A stretch of DNA of 30,901 bases from Gammaproteobacteria bacterium (GCA_003645435.1 QNFD01000002.1:1-30901), one strand, 5' to 3'. Counted from the stretch's first letter, positions 9,565 through 18,606 are shown. Numbers and translations: made by a program. The notes: generated by a model from the letters alone, not told the origin.

Positions 9565-9593
9565 AAACTACCTTACGTTTACGTTAACGTCAA
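9565..9593 (-). promoter_or_regulatory. Candidate icmF promoter
   Basis: Reading leftward, TTGACG (9588-9593) and TAGTTT (9565-9570) are separated by 17 bases. The -35 matches consensus at five of six positions, and the -10 is weak. The -35 lies inside the palindrome proposed as the LiuR site, so binding there should affect icmF. This is a pattern-based inference. Confidence 0.45.
9578..9593. promoter_or_regulatory. Probable LiuR (MerR-type) operator shared by icmF and the liu operon
   Basis: TTTACGTTAACGTCAA is an almost perfect palindrome (arms TTnACGTT/AACGTnAA). It resembles the LiuR sites reported upstream of branched-chain acyl-CoA genes in proteobacteria. On the plus strand it fills the long spacer between a weak -35 (about 9571-9577) and a -10 TATATT (9596-9601). 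That placement is expected for a MerR-family regulator. The MerR gene is the second gene of the rightward operon. Confidence 0.65.
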
Positions 9594-9611
9594 TTTATAT
9601 TGTAGACTGAA

Positions 9612-10055
9612 ATGAAACCAAAGTTTGAACCAAAATACCAGGACTACCAGGCAAAGGTTAAGAAAAGCTTTGCTGATCAAGCGGTTATGAAAACTATTGG
9701 GGCGTCAATAAAGGCAATTGGCGCGGGAGAGATCGAAATTGAATTTCCCTATCAATCGAGCCTGACGCAACAAAACGGCTTTATTCATGCGGGTATAGTT
9801 TCAACTGTGCTCGATAGCGCCTGCGGTTACGCCGCATTTTCACTGATGCCGGAAGATGCCTCGGTACTCACCATCGAGTTCAAGATTAACCTGTTGTCGC
9901 CGGCAAAAGGCGATCGTTTTCGAGGTTATGGGAAAGTCAAAAAGGCGGGGCGTACAATCAGTGTCGCGGAAGCCGAGCTTTACGCTTTTTCCGATCAGGG
10001 CAGGAAACTGGTGGCCACCATGGTTGGCACGCTGATGGCGATTAACAATGATTAG
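9612..10055 (+). CDS. PaaI-family hotdog thioesterase
   Basis: The 147-residue protein has the single hotdog fold of the PaaI/YdiI group. The helix motif is NGFIHAGIVSTVLDSACGYAA (about residues 55-75), followed by the strand block TIEFKINLLSPAKGDRFRGYGKVKKAGRTISVAEAEL. Family members hydrolyse acyl-CoA thioesters, usually as tetramers in the cytosol. As the first gene of the liu-type operon, it may release free CoA from stalled branched-chain or unsaturated acyl-CoAs. No strong Shine-Dalgarno is visible. The ATG at 9612 follows the candidate -10 by about 10 bases, so the leader would be very short. The substrate is not known. Confidence 0.88.
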   Translation: MKPKFEPKYQDYQAKVKKSFADQAVMKTIGASIKAIGAGEIEIEFPYQSSLTQQNGFIHAGIVSTVLDSACGYAAFSLMPEDASVLTIEFKINLLSPAKGDRFRGYGKVKKAGRTISVAEAELYAFSDQGRKLVATMVGTLMAINND

Positions 10056-10078
10056 AGTGCTTATCCCAGGTTGCCGAA

Positions 10079-10468
10079 ATGAGTGATTCCAGAACCTACA
10101 CCATTGGCGAAATGGCAAAAGAATTTGAAGTGACTTCGAGAACACTCAGGCTTTACGAGGAAGAAGGCTTGCTTATACCCGAGCGCCAGGGTACGCGTCG
10201 AATTTACAGCGAACGCAACCGTGTGCGTCTGCGCCTGATTTTACGCGGCAAGCGGCTCGGCTGGTCCCTGGCGGAAATAAAGGAACTGTTTGATTTGTAC
10301 GATTCCAGCCATGGAGAAGAGGCGCAACTGGAACTGATGCTGGGCAAGCTCGAGCAACGTCGTGAAATGCTCGAGGCGCAAAAGCGTGATATCGAAAATG
10401 CCCTGGAAGACCTCGAACGCATCGTCGGCAATGCCCAAAGTGCACTGCATCAAATAAAAACCGGTTGA
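10079..10468 (+). CDS. liuR: MerR-family regulator, LiuR type
   Basis: The 129-residue protein begins with a MerR winged helix ([37 protein letters not shown], residues 7-43). It is followed by [27 protein letters not shown] and a long C-terminal coiled-coil helix (about 80-125) for dimerisation. There is no cysteine, so it is not a metal or redox sensor of the MerR/SoxR kind. Its position ahead of isovaleryl-CoA dehydrogenase and the MCC subunits matches LiuR, the regulator of leucine/isovalerate catabolism in many proteobacteria. A fitting palindrome lies upstream of the operon. The gene is 23 bp after the thioesterase and 7 bp before the dehydrogenase. The effector is unknown. Confidence 0.85.
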   Translation: MSDSRTYTIGEMAKEFEVTSRTLRLYEEEGLLIPERQGTRRIYSERNRVRLRLILRGKRLGWSLAEIKELFDLYDSSHGEEAQLELMLGKLEQRREMLEAQKRDIENALEDLERIVGNAQSALHQIKTG

Positions 10469-10475
10469 GGTAGCA

Positions 10476-11639
10476 ATGATTCACATCCCATCGTTAAATT
10501 TTGATCTCGGCGAGACCGTCGACCTGTTAGGCGACGCGGTGCGGGATTTCGCGCAGGCTGAAATCGCCCCAATCGCGGCCGAAATTGATCGCAGCAATGA
10601 GTTTCCCAACGAACTCTGGCCTAAACTAGGCGACATGGGATTGCTCGGTATTACCGTGCCCGAAACCTATGGCGGCGCCGATATGGGATACCTCGCGCAT
10701 ATCGTCGCGATGGAAGAAGTCAGCCGCGCATCGGCCTCGGTAGGGCTTAGCTACGGGGCGCACTCAAACCTTTGCGTGAACCAGATCAACCGTAATGGCA
10801 ACGAGACCCAAAAAGCGGAATACCTGCCGAAACTGGTAAGCGGCGAGCATATTGGTGCGCTCGCGATGTCCGAGTCGGGCGCTGGTTCCGACGTCATGAG
10901 TATGCAGCTGAAGGCGCAAAAAACCGGTGCCGGCTATATTCTGAATGGCACCAAGATGTGGATTACGAATGGTCCCGATGCCGATGTGATCGTGGTTTAC
11001 GCGAGGACCGAAGCCGATGCCGGCTCGCGGGGTATTACCGCCTTCCTGGTAGAAAAGTCGTTCGGCTTTAGTACTGCACCAAAGCTCGACAAGCTTGGTA
11101 TGCGTGGTTCCAATACTAGTGAATTGATTTTTAGTAACGTCGAAGTACCCGCAGAAAATATTCTCGGTGAACTGAATCGCGGTGCCGCGGTACTGATGAG
11201 CGGTCTCGATTATGAGCGCGCGATTCTGGCCGCCGGCCCCATCGGTATTATGCAGGCTTGCATGGATAGCGTGGTTCCCTACATTCACGAGCGTAAGCAA
11301 TTCGGCCAGAGCATTGGAGAGTTTGAACTGATGCAGGGCAAGCTCGCCGATATGTATACGACGATGAATGCGACCAGGGCGTATGTGTACGCGGTTGGCA
11401 AGGCTTGCGATCGCGGCGAAACCACGCGCAAGGACTCGGCCGGCGCGATTCTTTATGCAGCCGAAAAGGCAACCTGGATGGCACTGGAAGCGATCCAGGC
11501 GCTTGGCGGCAATGGCTACACCAATGACTTCCCGGTCGGACGCCTACTACGCGATGCCAAGTTATACGAAATCGGTGCCGGCACCTCTGAAATCCGCCGC
11601 ATGCTGATTGGGCGTGAATTATTCAACGAGACTGCATAG
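10476..11639 (+). CDS. liuA: Isovaleryl-CoA dehydrogenase
   Basis: The 387-residue FAD enzyme oxidises isovaleryl-CoA to 3-methylcrotonyl-CoA, the third step of leucine breakdown, and passes electrons to ETF. The acyl-CoA dehydrogenase FAD/substrate motif is [13 protein letters not shown] (128-140). The catalytic base is placed as in isovaleryl-CoA dehydrogenases: Glu247 in [12 protein letters not shown]. The usual C-terminal Glu of other family members is replaced by small residues in [11 protein letters not shown]. This residue switch is the strongest evidence for the substrate. The ATG at 10476 is preceded by GAGG and lies 7 bp after the regulator gene. Confidence 0.93.
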   Translation: MIHIPSLNFDLGETVDLLGDAVRDFAQAEIAPIAAEIDRSNEFPNELWPKLGDMGLLGITVPETYGGADMGYLAHIVAMEEVSRASASVGLSYGAHSNLCVNQINRNGNETQKAEYLPKLVSGEHIGALAMSESGAGSDVMSMQLKAQKTGAGYILNGTKMWITNGPDADVIVVYARTEADAGSRGITAFLVEKSFGFSTAPKLDKLGMRGSNTSELIFSNVEVPAENILGELNRGAAVLMSGLDYERAILAAGPIGIMQACMDSVVPYIHERKQFGQSIGEFELMQGKLADMYTTMNATRAYVYAVGKACDRGETTRKDSAGAILYAAEKATWMALEAIQALGGNGYTNDFPVGRLLRDAKLYEIGAGTSEIRRMLIGRELFNETA

Positions 11640-11828
11640 TGTTCAATCTACCTGACAATGATCACTGGCACTTACTTAACCTTTTAAAACTCGTCATTGC
11701 GGCCTCCGAGCCGCAATCCAGCGCCCTATGGATACCGGCGGTCCGACGCTTCGGTCAAGCCCGGGATGACGGCGATTTTGGCCTTAAGTTAAGTGCTATT
11801 GCCGCACGGTTGAGTTATAGCTAAAGTG
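11640..11828 (+). repeat. Intra-operon gap holding a REP-like inverted repeat (11692-11771)
   Basis: This 189-base gap separates two otherwise tightly packed operon genes. It contains a degenerate CGTCATTGCGGC ... GGGATGACG palindromic pair (11692-11771) related to the repeats at 6119 and 18665. The short open frame across it (11639-11824) reads through the repeat and looks spurious. A hairpin here could lower expression of the downstream genes or protect RNA ends. Confidence 0.75.
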
Positions 11829-12962
11829 ATGAATCTCAGCGAAGAACAAAAACTGATTCGAGATTCCGTGCGCGAGTTCGTGCAGGATCGTATCGCGCCG
11901 TTTGCGGCCGAATGGGATAAAAGTAACCATTTCCCCGCGCAGGAACTGAAGCAAATGGGTGAACTGGGCCTGTTTGGCATAGCGATTCCGGAAGCCTGGG
12001 GCGGTAGCGGCGCCGACTATGTTTCATTCGCGTTGGCAATCGAGGAAGTGGCAGCCGGGGATGGCGCCTGCTCGACTATCCTGAGCGTGAATAACTCGGT
12101 GGTGTGCGGGTCGTTGCTGGGTTCTGGCAGCGATTTTCTAAAACAGACTTATCTGAAACCACTCGCCTCGGGCGCGCAACTAGGATGTTTTTGTTTGACC
12201 GAACCCCAGGCTGGATCGGATGCCGCGGCACTCGAAACACGCGCACAAAAGCAGGGCGATGACTATGTTTTGAATGGCAGCAAAAGTTTTATTACCTCGG
12301 GAGCGAATGCCGATGTCGCTATCGTATTTGCGGTCACCGACCCCGATGCCGGCAAGAAAGGCATTAGTGCTTTCGTGGTGCCGACCGACAACCCGGGTTA
12401 CCAGGTGGGTAAGGTGGAGCAAAAAATGGGTCAGCACGCGTCGGATACCGCGCAGATATTCCTCAAGGATTGCAGTATCCCGGCGGATCATTTGCTGGGT
12501 GAGGAAGGCGAGGGATACAAGATTGCGCTGATGAACCTCGAGAGTGGCCGCATCGGTATTGGCGCGCAGTGCGTGGGTATGGCGCGCGCTGCTTATGAAT
12601 GTGCGCTCGAATACGCGCGTGAGCGCATTACCTTTGGGAAACCAATCATCGAGCACCAGGCGGTCGCATTCCGGCTTGCCGATATGGCGACCCAGCTCGA
12701 AGCGGCACGCCTGATGGTTTTACATGCGGCCAGTTTACGCGATGCCGGCGAGCCCTGTTTGAAGCAAGCCAGCATGGCCAAGCTATTTGCCTCGGAGGCC
12801 GCGGAAAAAATCTGCTCCGCGGCGATCCAGGTGCTGGGTGGCTACGGCTACCTGTCTGATTTCCCGCTCGAACGCATCGTTCGCGACGTTCGAGTATCTC
12901 AAATCTATGAAGGTACTAGCGATATCCAACGTATCGTCATCGCCAGAGAACTCGGGAAATAA
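11829..12962 (+). CDS. Acyl-CoA dehydrogenase, short/branched-chain type
   Basis: The 377-residue FAD enzyme has the family motif CFCLTEPQAGSDAAA (near 120-134). The catalytic base is in the usual C-terminal place: Glu361 in IYEGTSDIQRIVIARELGK. It therefore belongs to the butyryl/short-branched-chain group, unlike its neighbour, which uses the isovaleryl arrangement. Isobutyryl-, 2-methylbutyryl- or butyryl-CoA are plausible substrates. Butyryl-CoA would be the IcmF product. Two starts are possible (GTG 11826, ATG 11829), and I chose the ATG because the protein then begins MNLSEEQ, typical of the family. It ends 3 bp before the MCC beta gene. Confidence 0.9.
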   Translation: MNLSEEQKLIRDSVREFVQDRIAPFAAEWDKSNHFPAQELKQMGELGLFGIAIPEAWGGSGADYVSFALAIEEVAAGDGACSTILSVNNSVVCGSLLGSGSDFLKQTYLKPLASGAQLGCFCLTEPQAGSDAAALETRAQKQGDDYVLNGSKSFITSGANADVAIVFAVTDPDAGKKGISAFVVPTDNPGYQVGKVEQKMGQHASDTAQIFLKDCSIPADHLLGEEGEGYKIALMNLESGRIGIGAQCVGMARAAYECALEYARERITFGKPIIEHQAVAFRLADMATQLEAARLMVLHAASLRDAGEPCLKQASMAKLFASEAAEKICSAAIQVLGGYGYLSDFPLERIVRDVRVSQIYEGTSDIQRIVIARELGK

Positions 12963-12965
12963 GCT

Positions 12966-14576
12966 ATGAGTCGCCTACAAACCCAGGTCAATACTCGCTC
13001 GGATGAATTCCAGGGGAATCGCGAGTCGATGGCGGCGTTGGTGGCGGACCTGCGCGAAAAGGTCGCGGGCATAGCCGAGGGTGGCGGTGAGCGCGCCCGC
13101 GAAAAACACCTGGGCCGCGGCAAGTTATTACCGCGCGAGCGTATCGAGCGCTTGCTCGATCCAGGATCGCCATTCCTCGAAATTGGCCAGTTTGCCGGCT
13201 ACGGCATGTACGGCGACGATCGCATTGCGGCCGGTGGCCTGATTGTCGGTATCGGCCGCGTGAATGGCCTCGAGTGCGTGATTGTCGCCAATGACGCCAC
13301 CGTAAAAGGCGGTACCTATTACCCGATTACGGTGAAGAAACATTTACGCGCGCAGGCGATCGCGCTGGAGAATCGCCTGCCCTGCATATATCTGGTCGAC
13401 TCCGGCGGTGCACACCTGCCCAGCCAGGATGAAGTGTTCCCGGACCGCGAGCATTTCGGCCGCATCTTTTATAACCAGGCAAACCTGTCCGCCCAGGGCA
13501 TTGCGCAAATTGCGGTGGTGATGGGGTCCTGTACCGCGGGCGGCGCCTACGTGCCGGCGATGTGTGACCAGTCGATCATCGTCAAGCAACAGGGCACCAT
13601 ATTTCTCGCCGGACCGCCGCTGGTAAAAGCGGCAACCGGCGAAATTGTTAGTGCCGAGGAGCTTGGCGGCGCCGATGTGCATTCGCGTATTTCCGGGGTG
13701 ACCGATTACTACGCTAATAACGACGACCACGCGCTGGCGATGGCACGTGACGTTGTTGCCGGTCTGAACCTGCGTAAGCAGGTCGATGTCAACACTCGCG
13801 AGGCGCGTGAACCGCTTTATCCGTCGCAGGACCTATACGGCATAATGCCGAATGATTTGCGCAAGTCGTTCGATATTCGTGAAATCATCGCGCGGCTGGT
13901 GGATGGCAGCGAATTTGATGAATTCAAGCAACTATATGGCACCACCCTGATTTGCGGGTTTGCCCATCTCTATGGGTATCCGGTGGGCATCATCGCTAAT
14001 AACGGCATTCTATTCTCGGAATCCGCGCTCAAGGGTGCACATTTTGTCGAACTCTGTGCAAAGCGCCGAATCCCATTGATTTTCTTACAGAATATTACCG
14101 GTTTCATGGTCGGGCAAAAATATGAGCATGGCGGTATCGCGCGCGACGGCGCGAAGATGGTGACCGCGGTCGCCTGTGCCAAAGTTCCAAAGTTAACGCT
14201 TGTGGTCGGTGGTAGCTTTGGCGCCGGCAACTATGCCATGTGTGGTCGCGCCTACGGCGGTCGCTTCCTGTGGATGTGGCCCAATGCGCGCATCTCGGTG
14301 ATGGGTGGCGAGCAGGCTGCGGCGGTACTCGCGCAAGTCACCCGCGACGGCAAGCAGGCGCGGGGTGAATCCTGGAGCGACGCCGAGGAAGCGGCGATGA
14401 AAGAACCGATTCGGGCACAATATGATATTCAGGGACATCCTTATTATGCGAGTGCGCGTCTGTGGGACGATGGTATTATCGATCCGGCGGATTCGCGTAT
14501 GGTGCTGGGGCTCGGCTTAAGCGCAGCGCTCAATGCGCCGGTGGAAAAAACCGAATTTGGAATCTTCCGCATGTGA
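12966..14576 (+). CDS. liuB: Methylcrotonyl-CoA carboxylase, carboxyltransferase (beta) subunit
   Basis: The 536-residue subunit transfers carboxyl from biotin to 3-methylcrotonyl-CoA, giving 3-methylglutaconyl-CoA. Family hallmarks seen are [30 protein letters not shown], the acyl-CoA site [28 protein letters not shown], and the C-terminal biotin-side motif [27 protein letters not shown] with [34 protein letters not shown]. The DEVFPD stretch is characteristic of MCC/geranyl-CoA carboxylase rather than propionyl-CoA carboxylase. The isovaleryl-CoA dehydrogenase in the same operon favours MCC. The gene is flanked by 3-bp and 8-bp gaps. Confidence 0.93.
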   Translation: MSRLQTQVNTRSDEFQGNRESMAALVADLREKVAGIAEGGGERAREKHLGRGKLLPRERIERLLDPGSPFLEIGQFAGYGMYGDDRIAAGGLIVGIGRVNGLECVIVANDATVKGGTYYPITVKKHLRAQAIALENRLPCIYLVDSGGAHLPSQDEVFPDREHFGRIFYNQANLSAQGIAQIAVVMGSCTAGGAYVPAMCDQSIIVKQQGTIFLAGPPLVKAATGEIVSAEELGGADVHSRISGVTDYYANNDDHALAMARDVVAGLNLRKQVDVNTREAREPLYPSQDLYGIMPNDLRKSFDIREIIARLVDGSEFDEFKQLYGTTLICGFAHLYGYPVGIIANNGILFSESALKGAHFVELCAKRRIPLIFLQNITGFMVGQKYEHGGIARDGAKMVTAVACAKVPKLTLVVGGSFGAGNYAMCGRAYGGRFLWMWPNARISVMGGEQAAAVLAQVTRDGKQARGESWSDAEEAAMKEPIRAQYDIQGHPYYASARLWDDGIIDPADSRMVLGLGLSAALNAPVEKTEFGIFRM

Positions 14577-14584
14577 GCCGAACT

Positions 14585-15367
14585 ATGCAAAGTTATAACC
14601 TCAAAACCAGTGATCGTGGAATCGCCAGTGTGATCCTCAATCGACCCGAGCAGCACAACGCATTCGATGATGGCATGATCGCCGAGCTGATCGAATTGCT
14701 CTGTAAACTCGAGCAGGACGACCGTACTAGGGTATTGGTGTTGCGCGCCGCGGGCAAAAGTTTTTCGGCCGGCGCCGATCTGAACTGGATGCGGCGCATG
14801 GCCGATTACGATCTCGCCCAGAACCAGGATGACGCGATGCAACTCGCCGAACTGATGCGCAGGCTCAATTGTTTCCCTAAACCGACGATTGCGCTAGTAC
14901 AGGGTGCCGCCTATGGTGGCGGAGTTGGGTTAGTCGCCTGTTGTGATATTGCGATTGCATCGCCAGCGGCCTCTTTTTGCCTCTCGGAAGTAAAACTCGG
15001 CCTGATTCCCGCGGTGATATCACCCTATGTCATCGAGGCGATTGGTGCGCGCGCTGCACGGCGTTTCATGTTGACTGCGGAACACTTTGACGCGGAACAA
15101 GCCTGTCGGCTTGGCCTCGTACACGAAGTGGTCGAAGCGCAGGATCTTGATGCCAAACTTGACTCGATAGTCGAATCTTTGCTCGCGGCTGGCCCGGCGG
15201 CGCAATCTGCGGTCAAGGAACTGATTCGAATGGTTTCGAACAAGCCGATCGATGACGAGTTAATCCGGGATTGTGCGCAACGAATCGCCCGCATCCGGGC
15301 TTCCGGCGAGGCGCGTGAAGGCCTCAGCGCTTTCCTCGAAAAACGTAAACCGAACTGGCCAGAATAA
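14585..15367 (+). CDS. liuC: Enoyl-CoA hydratase/isomerase family, probable methylglutaconyl-CoA hydratase
   Basis: The product is a 260-residue crotonase-fold enzyme. The oxyanion-hole motifs are SFSAGADLNWMRRM (about 58-71) and GAAYGGGVGLVACCDIAIA (about 102-120). The acid residue is in CLSEVKLGLIPAVISPYV. Its place between the MCC subunits suggests it hydrates 3-methylglutaconyl-CoA to HMG-CoA. A longer open frame starts inside the MCC beta gene, but the ATG at 14585, 8 bp after that gene's stop, gives a normal crotonase N-terminus (MQSYNLKTSDRGIASVILNRP). The substrate assignment rests on context. The fold is certain. Confidence 0.9.
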   Translation: MQSYNLKTSDRGIASVILNRPEQHNAFDDGMIAELIELLCKLEQDDRTRVLVLRAAGKSFSAGADLNWMRRMADYDLAQNQDDAMQLAELMRRLNCFPKPTIALVQGAAYGGGVGLVACCDIAIASPAASFCLSEVKLGLIPAVISPYVIEAIGARAARRFMLTAEHFDAEQACRLGLVHEVVEAQDLDAKLDSIVESLLAAGPAAQSAVKELIRMVSNKPIDDELIRDCAQRIARIRASGEAREGLSAFLEKRKPNWPE

Positions 15368-15371
15368 CGCG

Positions 15372-17360
15372 ATGTTTAACAAGATATTAATCGCCAACCG
15401 TGGCGAAATAGCGATTCGGATAGCGCGTACGGCACGGCGGCTGGGTATCGTCAGTGTCGCGGTGTACTCGAGTGCCGATCGCGATGCCTTACACGTCGAA
15501 GCCTGCGATGAAGCCTGGTGCATCGGCGGCGCGGCTGCGAGTGACAGTTATCTGCGTGGAAATAAAATTCTCGAGGTCGCGCAACAATGCGGCGCCCGGG
15601 CCATCCACCCAGGTTATGGTTTCCTTTCCGAAAATGCGACTTTTGCTCGAAGCTGTGAACAGGCCGGAATCGTGTTTATCGGTCCACCTGCGAGTGCAAT
15701 CGAGGCGATGGGTTCGAAGAGCGAGGCCAAGGCACTGATGGCCGCCGCCGGCGTGCCGCTGGTTCCCGGCTATCACGGCGATGCCCAGGACAATCAAACA
15801 CTTTTATCGCAATCGAATCAACTGGGCTATCCACAACTAATCAAAGCCAGCGCCGGCGGCGGCGGTAAAGGCATGCGCGTGGTATCGCAGGCGAGTGAAT
15901 TTGAAGTCGCGCTCGAATCTGTACGACGCGAGGCGAGGGCGTCATTTGACGACGATCGGGTATTGATCGAACGCTATCTGAGCAATCCACGCCATGTTGA
16001 AATGCAGATTTTTGCCGATCGCGCGGGTAACTGCATTCATTTATTTGAACGCGATTGTTCGATTCAGCGCCGCCATCAAAAGATTCTGGAAGAAGCGCCG
16101 GCACCCGGTATCGACGCGGCATTGCGTAATAGCATGGGAGAAGCTGCGGTTAACTGTGCGATGGCGATTAACTATGTTGGTGCCGGAACCGTTGAGTTCC
16201 TGCTCGACGAATACGGTAGTTTTTATTTCATGGAAATGAATACACGGCTACAGGTAGAACACCCGGTGACCGAAATGATTACCGGACTGGACCTGGTAGA
16301 ATGGCAGTTACAAGTTGCAGCAGGCGGGCCATTGCCGATGTCCCAGGATGCGCTTGTTATCAGCGGCCATGCACTCGAGGCGCGTATCTATGCCGAATCC
16401 CCTGAACGTGATTTCATGCCCGCGACCGGTCGCGTCGAATACCTGTCAGCGCCCAATACCAGTGCCTCGGTACGCGTCGATACCGGCGTGCGTGCGGGCG
16501 ATGATATTGGCATCAACTACGACCCGTTGATTGCCAAACTGATCGTGCATGGACACGACCGTAAGCAGGCAATCGCGCGCATGCAGCAGGCATTGCTGGA
16601 TTATCAGGTACTGGGCCTGCAAACTAATATCGCGTTTTTATCGAGGCTGGTATCGACCGACAGCTTTCGTCTGGCCGAATTCGATACCGGCTTCATCGAA
16701 CAACATCGGTATGAATTGTTCGCCGAAGACGCGTCGCTACGCGAGCGCGCGGTGCTGATCGCGGCCACGGCGCTGATTCCCGGGTTGCCTGGAAACCCGC
16801 GCACGCAAGTCGTTGAATTCGAGGCACAATCACCCTGGGCGCTAAAAAACAGCTGGCGCATGAATGCGTCTGCCGCACACAGCATTCGTATCAGTGATGG
16901 CAACTCCAGCTACGAGCTGAGCGCAACCCGGCTTGATCGAGGCTGGGCGCTTGTATACGAAAATAATCGGCATCTTGTCGAAGCCGGATGGCTGGATAGT
17001 AAACGCTTACAACTTGAACTGGATGGCGAACGCATTATCGTGCCAGTAATCATCGGGCAGGATAGTATCGCCCTCTGTCTGCAGGGACGAGAATGGAAAT
17101 TTGAACTGCATGTAGCGGGGCAGGGTGAAGACGACACCGCCGCGACACAGGGTAAACTGGTTGCACCGATGCCGGGGTCGATCATAGCGCTGCAGGTGGC
17201 TGTCGGTGATACGGTTCAACCCGGAGACCTGTTGATGGTGTTAGAGGCGATGAAGATGGAACACAGCATCGTCGCATCCGCCGAGGCTACCGTGAGTGAA
17301 ATATTCTTTGCGATAGGAGACCAGGTGGAAGAGGGACAACAATTGCTTTCTCTGGAGTAA
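15372..17360 (+). CDS. liuD: Methylcrotonyl-CoA carboxylase, biotin-containing (alpha) subunit
   Basis: The 662-residue protein joins biotin carboxylase and biotin carrier domains. The N-terminus MFNKILIANRGEIAIRIARTARRLG is the classic biotin carboxylase start. The ATP-grasp glycine loop is KASAGGGGKGMR, and the active-site block is FMEMNTRLQVEHPVTE. The C-terminal biotinyl domain carries LEAMKMEH with the biotinylated Lys628, 34 residues from the end. The ATG at 15372, 4 bp after the hydratase stop, is the right start even though the frame stays open upstream. It should carboxylate biotin for the beta subunit encoded two genes earlier. Confidence 0.94.
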   Translation: MFNKILIANRGEIAIRIARTARRLGIVSVAVYSSADRDALHVEACDEAWCIGGAAASDSYLRGNKILEVAQQCGARAIHPGYGFLSENATFARSCEQAGIVFIGPPASAIEAMGSKSEAKALMAAAGVPLVPGYHGDAQDNQTLLSQSNQLGYPQLIKASAGGGGKGMRVVSQASEFEVALESVRREARASFDDDRVLIERYLSNPRHVEMQIFADRAGNCIHLFERDCSIQRRHQKILEEAPAPGIDAALRNSMGEAAVNCAMAINYVGAGTVEFLLDEYGSFYFMEMNTRLQVEHPVTEMITGLDLVEWQLQVAAGGPLPMSQDALVISGHALEARIYAESPERDFMPATGRVEYLSAPNTSASVRVDTGVRAGDDIGINYDPLIAKLIVHGHDRKQAIARMQQALLDYQVLGLQTNIAFLSRLVSTDSFRLAEFDTGFIEQHRYELFAEDASLRERAVLIAATALIPGLPGNPRTQVVEFEAQSPWALKNSWRMNASAAHSIRISDGNSSYELSATRLDRGWALVYENNRHLVEAGWLDSKRLQLELDGERIIVPVIIGQDSIALCLQGREWKFELHVAGQGEDDTAATQGKLVAPMPGSIIALQVAVGDTVQPGDLLMVLEAMKMEHSIVASAEATVSEIFFAIGDQVEEGQQLLSLE

Positions 17361-17365
17361 AAATC

Positions 17366-17944
17366 ATGCTACTCGAATCATCACCGCCACGAAAGAAAAT
17401 GCACCACCGTCGTGTCGATTGCGAGGGTTATCTGCGTGACGATGCCCTGTGGGATATCGAGGCACACATGACCGACACTCGAACTTACGATTGTGCTTAT
17501 GATGAATTTCACCGCGGCGGCATGATAAAGGCCGGTGAACCAGTGCATGAAATGCGCTTGTGTCTGACCATCGATCTGGATTTTAAAATTCACGATGCGC
17601 GTGCTTCGTCGGATCACACCCCATTTGCAATATGCAGCCAGGCTGCGGGTGAAATCAAAACCCTGATTGGCCTCAGGATTGGCAGAGGGTGGATGAAACA
17701 GGTACGAGAGCGTATCCCGATTCGTAATAGCTGTACGCACTTAATCGATTTGCTCGGCCCCATCGCCGCGACAGCCTATCAAACCCTGCATGCTGCACTC
17801 GAAGAACGAGAGGCAAAGCAGCCTTCGCGCCGGAAACCGCCTATCCTGGATACCTGTCTGGCACTTGACAGTGGTGGAGAGGTAGTAAAAAATCGATGGC
17901 CTGAGTTTTACACGCCATCCCAAAACAATGAGACGCAATCATGA
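17366..17944 (+). CDS. DUF2889 protein
   Basis: The 192-residue cytosolic protein resembles the DUF2889 family. This rests on the conserved MHHRRVDCEGYLRDDALWDIEAHMTDTRTY opening (residues 12-41), a central EPVHEMRLCLTIDLDFKIHDARA, and a CTHLIDLLGPIAATAYQTL segment. It has no known catalytic motif and no membrane segment. Several His, Asp and Cys residues are conserved-looking and could bind metal, but this is a guess. DUF2889 genes are found beside MCC/liu genes and other CoA pathways, so a role in acyl-CoA metabolism is likely by association only. The Shine-Dalgarno GGAG lies inside the end of the MCC alpha gene. The stop overlaps the next start (ATGA). Confidence 0.8.
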   Translation: MLLESSPPRKKMHHRRVDCEGYLRDDALWDIEAHMTDTRTYDCAYDEFHRGGMIKAGEPVHEMRLCLTIDLDFKIHDARASSDHTPFAICSQAAGEIKTLIGLRIGRGWMKQVRERIPIRNSCTHLIDLLGPIAATAYQTLHAALEEREAKQPSRRKPPILDTCLALDSGGEVVKNRWPEFYTPSQNNETQS

Positions 17945-18606
17945 GCTTGACACTGGGTTTTGATATCTATGGTACCTTGATCGATCCGCATGGGGTCGTT
18001 GTGCAGTTGTCAGAGGTTCTGGGTGATCGTGCCAACGACTTCTCCCAGGTCTGGCGTCAAAAACAGCTCGAATACACTTTTCGCCGAGGATTGATGCGAC
18101 GTTATGAAAATTTCGCAGTCTGTACCCGGGACGCGCTCGATTACACCGACATGCTGTTGCAAACCAGGCTTGACGATGCGACCAAACAATCATTGTTGCA
18201 GGCCTACCGGGTATTGCCGGCCTATGAAGATGTAAAGCAGAGCTTGCAAGTGGTTAGCGACAAAGGTTATCGGCTATTTGCTTTTTCCAATGGTATGGCC
18301 GACGCAATACAACAGCTACTCGAGAATGCCGAAATCGATCACTTTTTCGAGGGCGTGGTCAGCGTCGATAGCATAGGGACCTTTAAACCCAATCCCGATG
18401 TTTATCACCATTTTGTTGAAACCACCAATAGCGAAATCGAGCAATGCTGGCTGGTGTCGAGTAATGCCTTCGATGTTATCGGCGCAGTATCGGTTGGCAT
18501 GAAAGCGGCCTGGTTAAAAAGGTTTGATGAAATGGTTTTTGATCCCAGCGAATTTCAGCCAAGCGTTACGATAAGGAGCCTTACTGACCTGGCGACCGAA
18601 ATTTAA
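17941..18606 (+). CDS. HAD-family haloacid dehalogenase, type II
   Basis: The 221-residue protein matches L-2-haloacid dehalogenases. The nucleophile Asp8 is in FDIYGTLID. Arg39 is in WRQKQLEYTF. Motif II is FSNG (Ser116-Asn117). Lys149 is in FKPNPDVY. The final SSNAFDVIGA block supplies Asn175 and Asp178. All the expected catalytic residues are present, so an active hydrolase is likely. Whether a haloacid is its natural substrate in a leucine operon is doubtful, and it could act on another 2-substituted acid. It is the last gene of the operon, overlaps DUF2889 by 4 bp, and is followed by a MITE-like element. Confidence 0.87.
   Translation: MSLTLGFDIYGTLIDPHGVVVQLSEVLGDRANDFSQVWRQKQLEYTFRRGLMRRYENFAVCTRDALDYTDMLLQTRLDDATKQSLLQAYRVLPAYEDVKQSLQVVSDKGYRLFAFSNGMADAIQQLLENAEIDHFFEGVVSVDSIGTFKPNPDVYHHFVETTNSEIEQCWLVSSNAFDVIGAVSVGMKAAWLKRFDEMVFDPSEFQPSVTIRSLTDLATEI

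Noticed and set aside
11639..11824. 61-residue open frame between the two acyl-CoA dehydrogenase genes
   Set aside because: It reads through a REP-like palindrome, has no family features and no ribosome site.
14462..14584. Extended frame of the enoyl-CoA hydratase inside the MCC beta gene
   Set aside because: The added residues do not resemble a crotonase N-terminus; the ATG at 14585 does.
12966..17360. Propionyl-CoA or geranyl-CoA carboxylase
   Set aside because: The acyl-CoA motif with DEVFPD and the isovaleryl-CoA dehydrogenase in the operon favour methylcrotonyl-CoA; geranyl-CoA carboxylase is not excluded by sequence alone.
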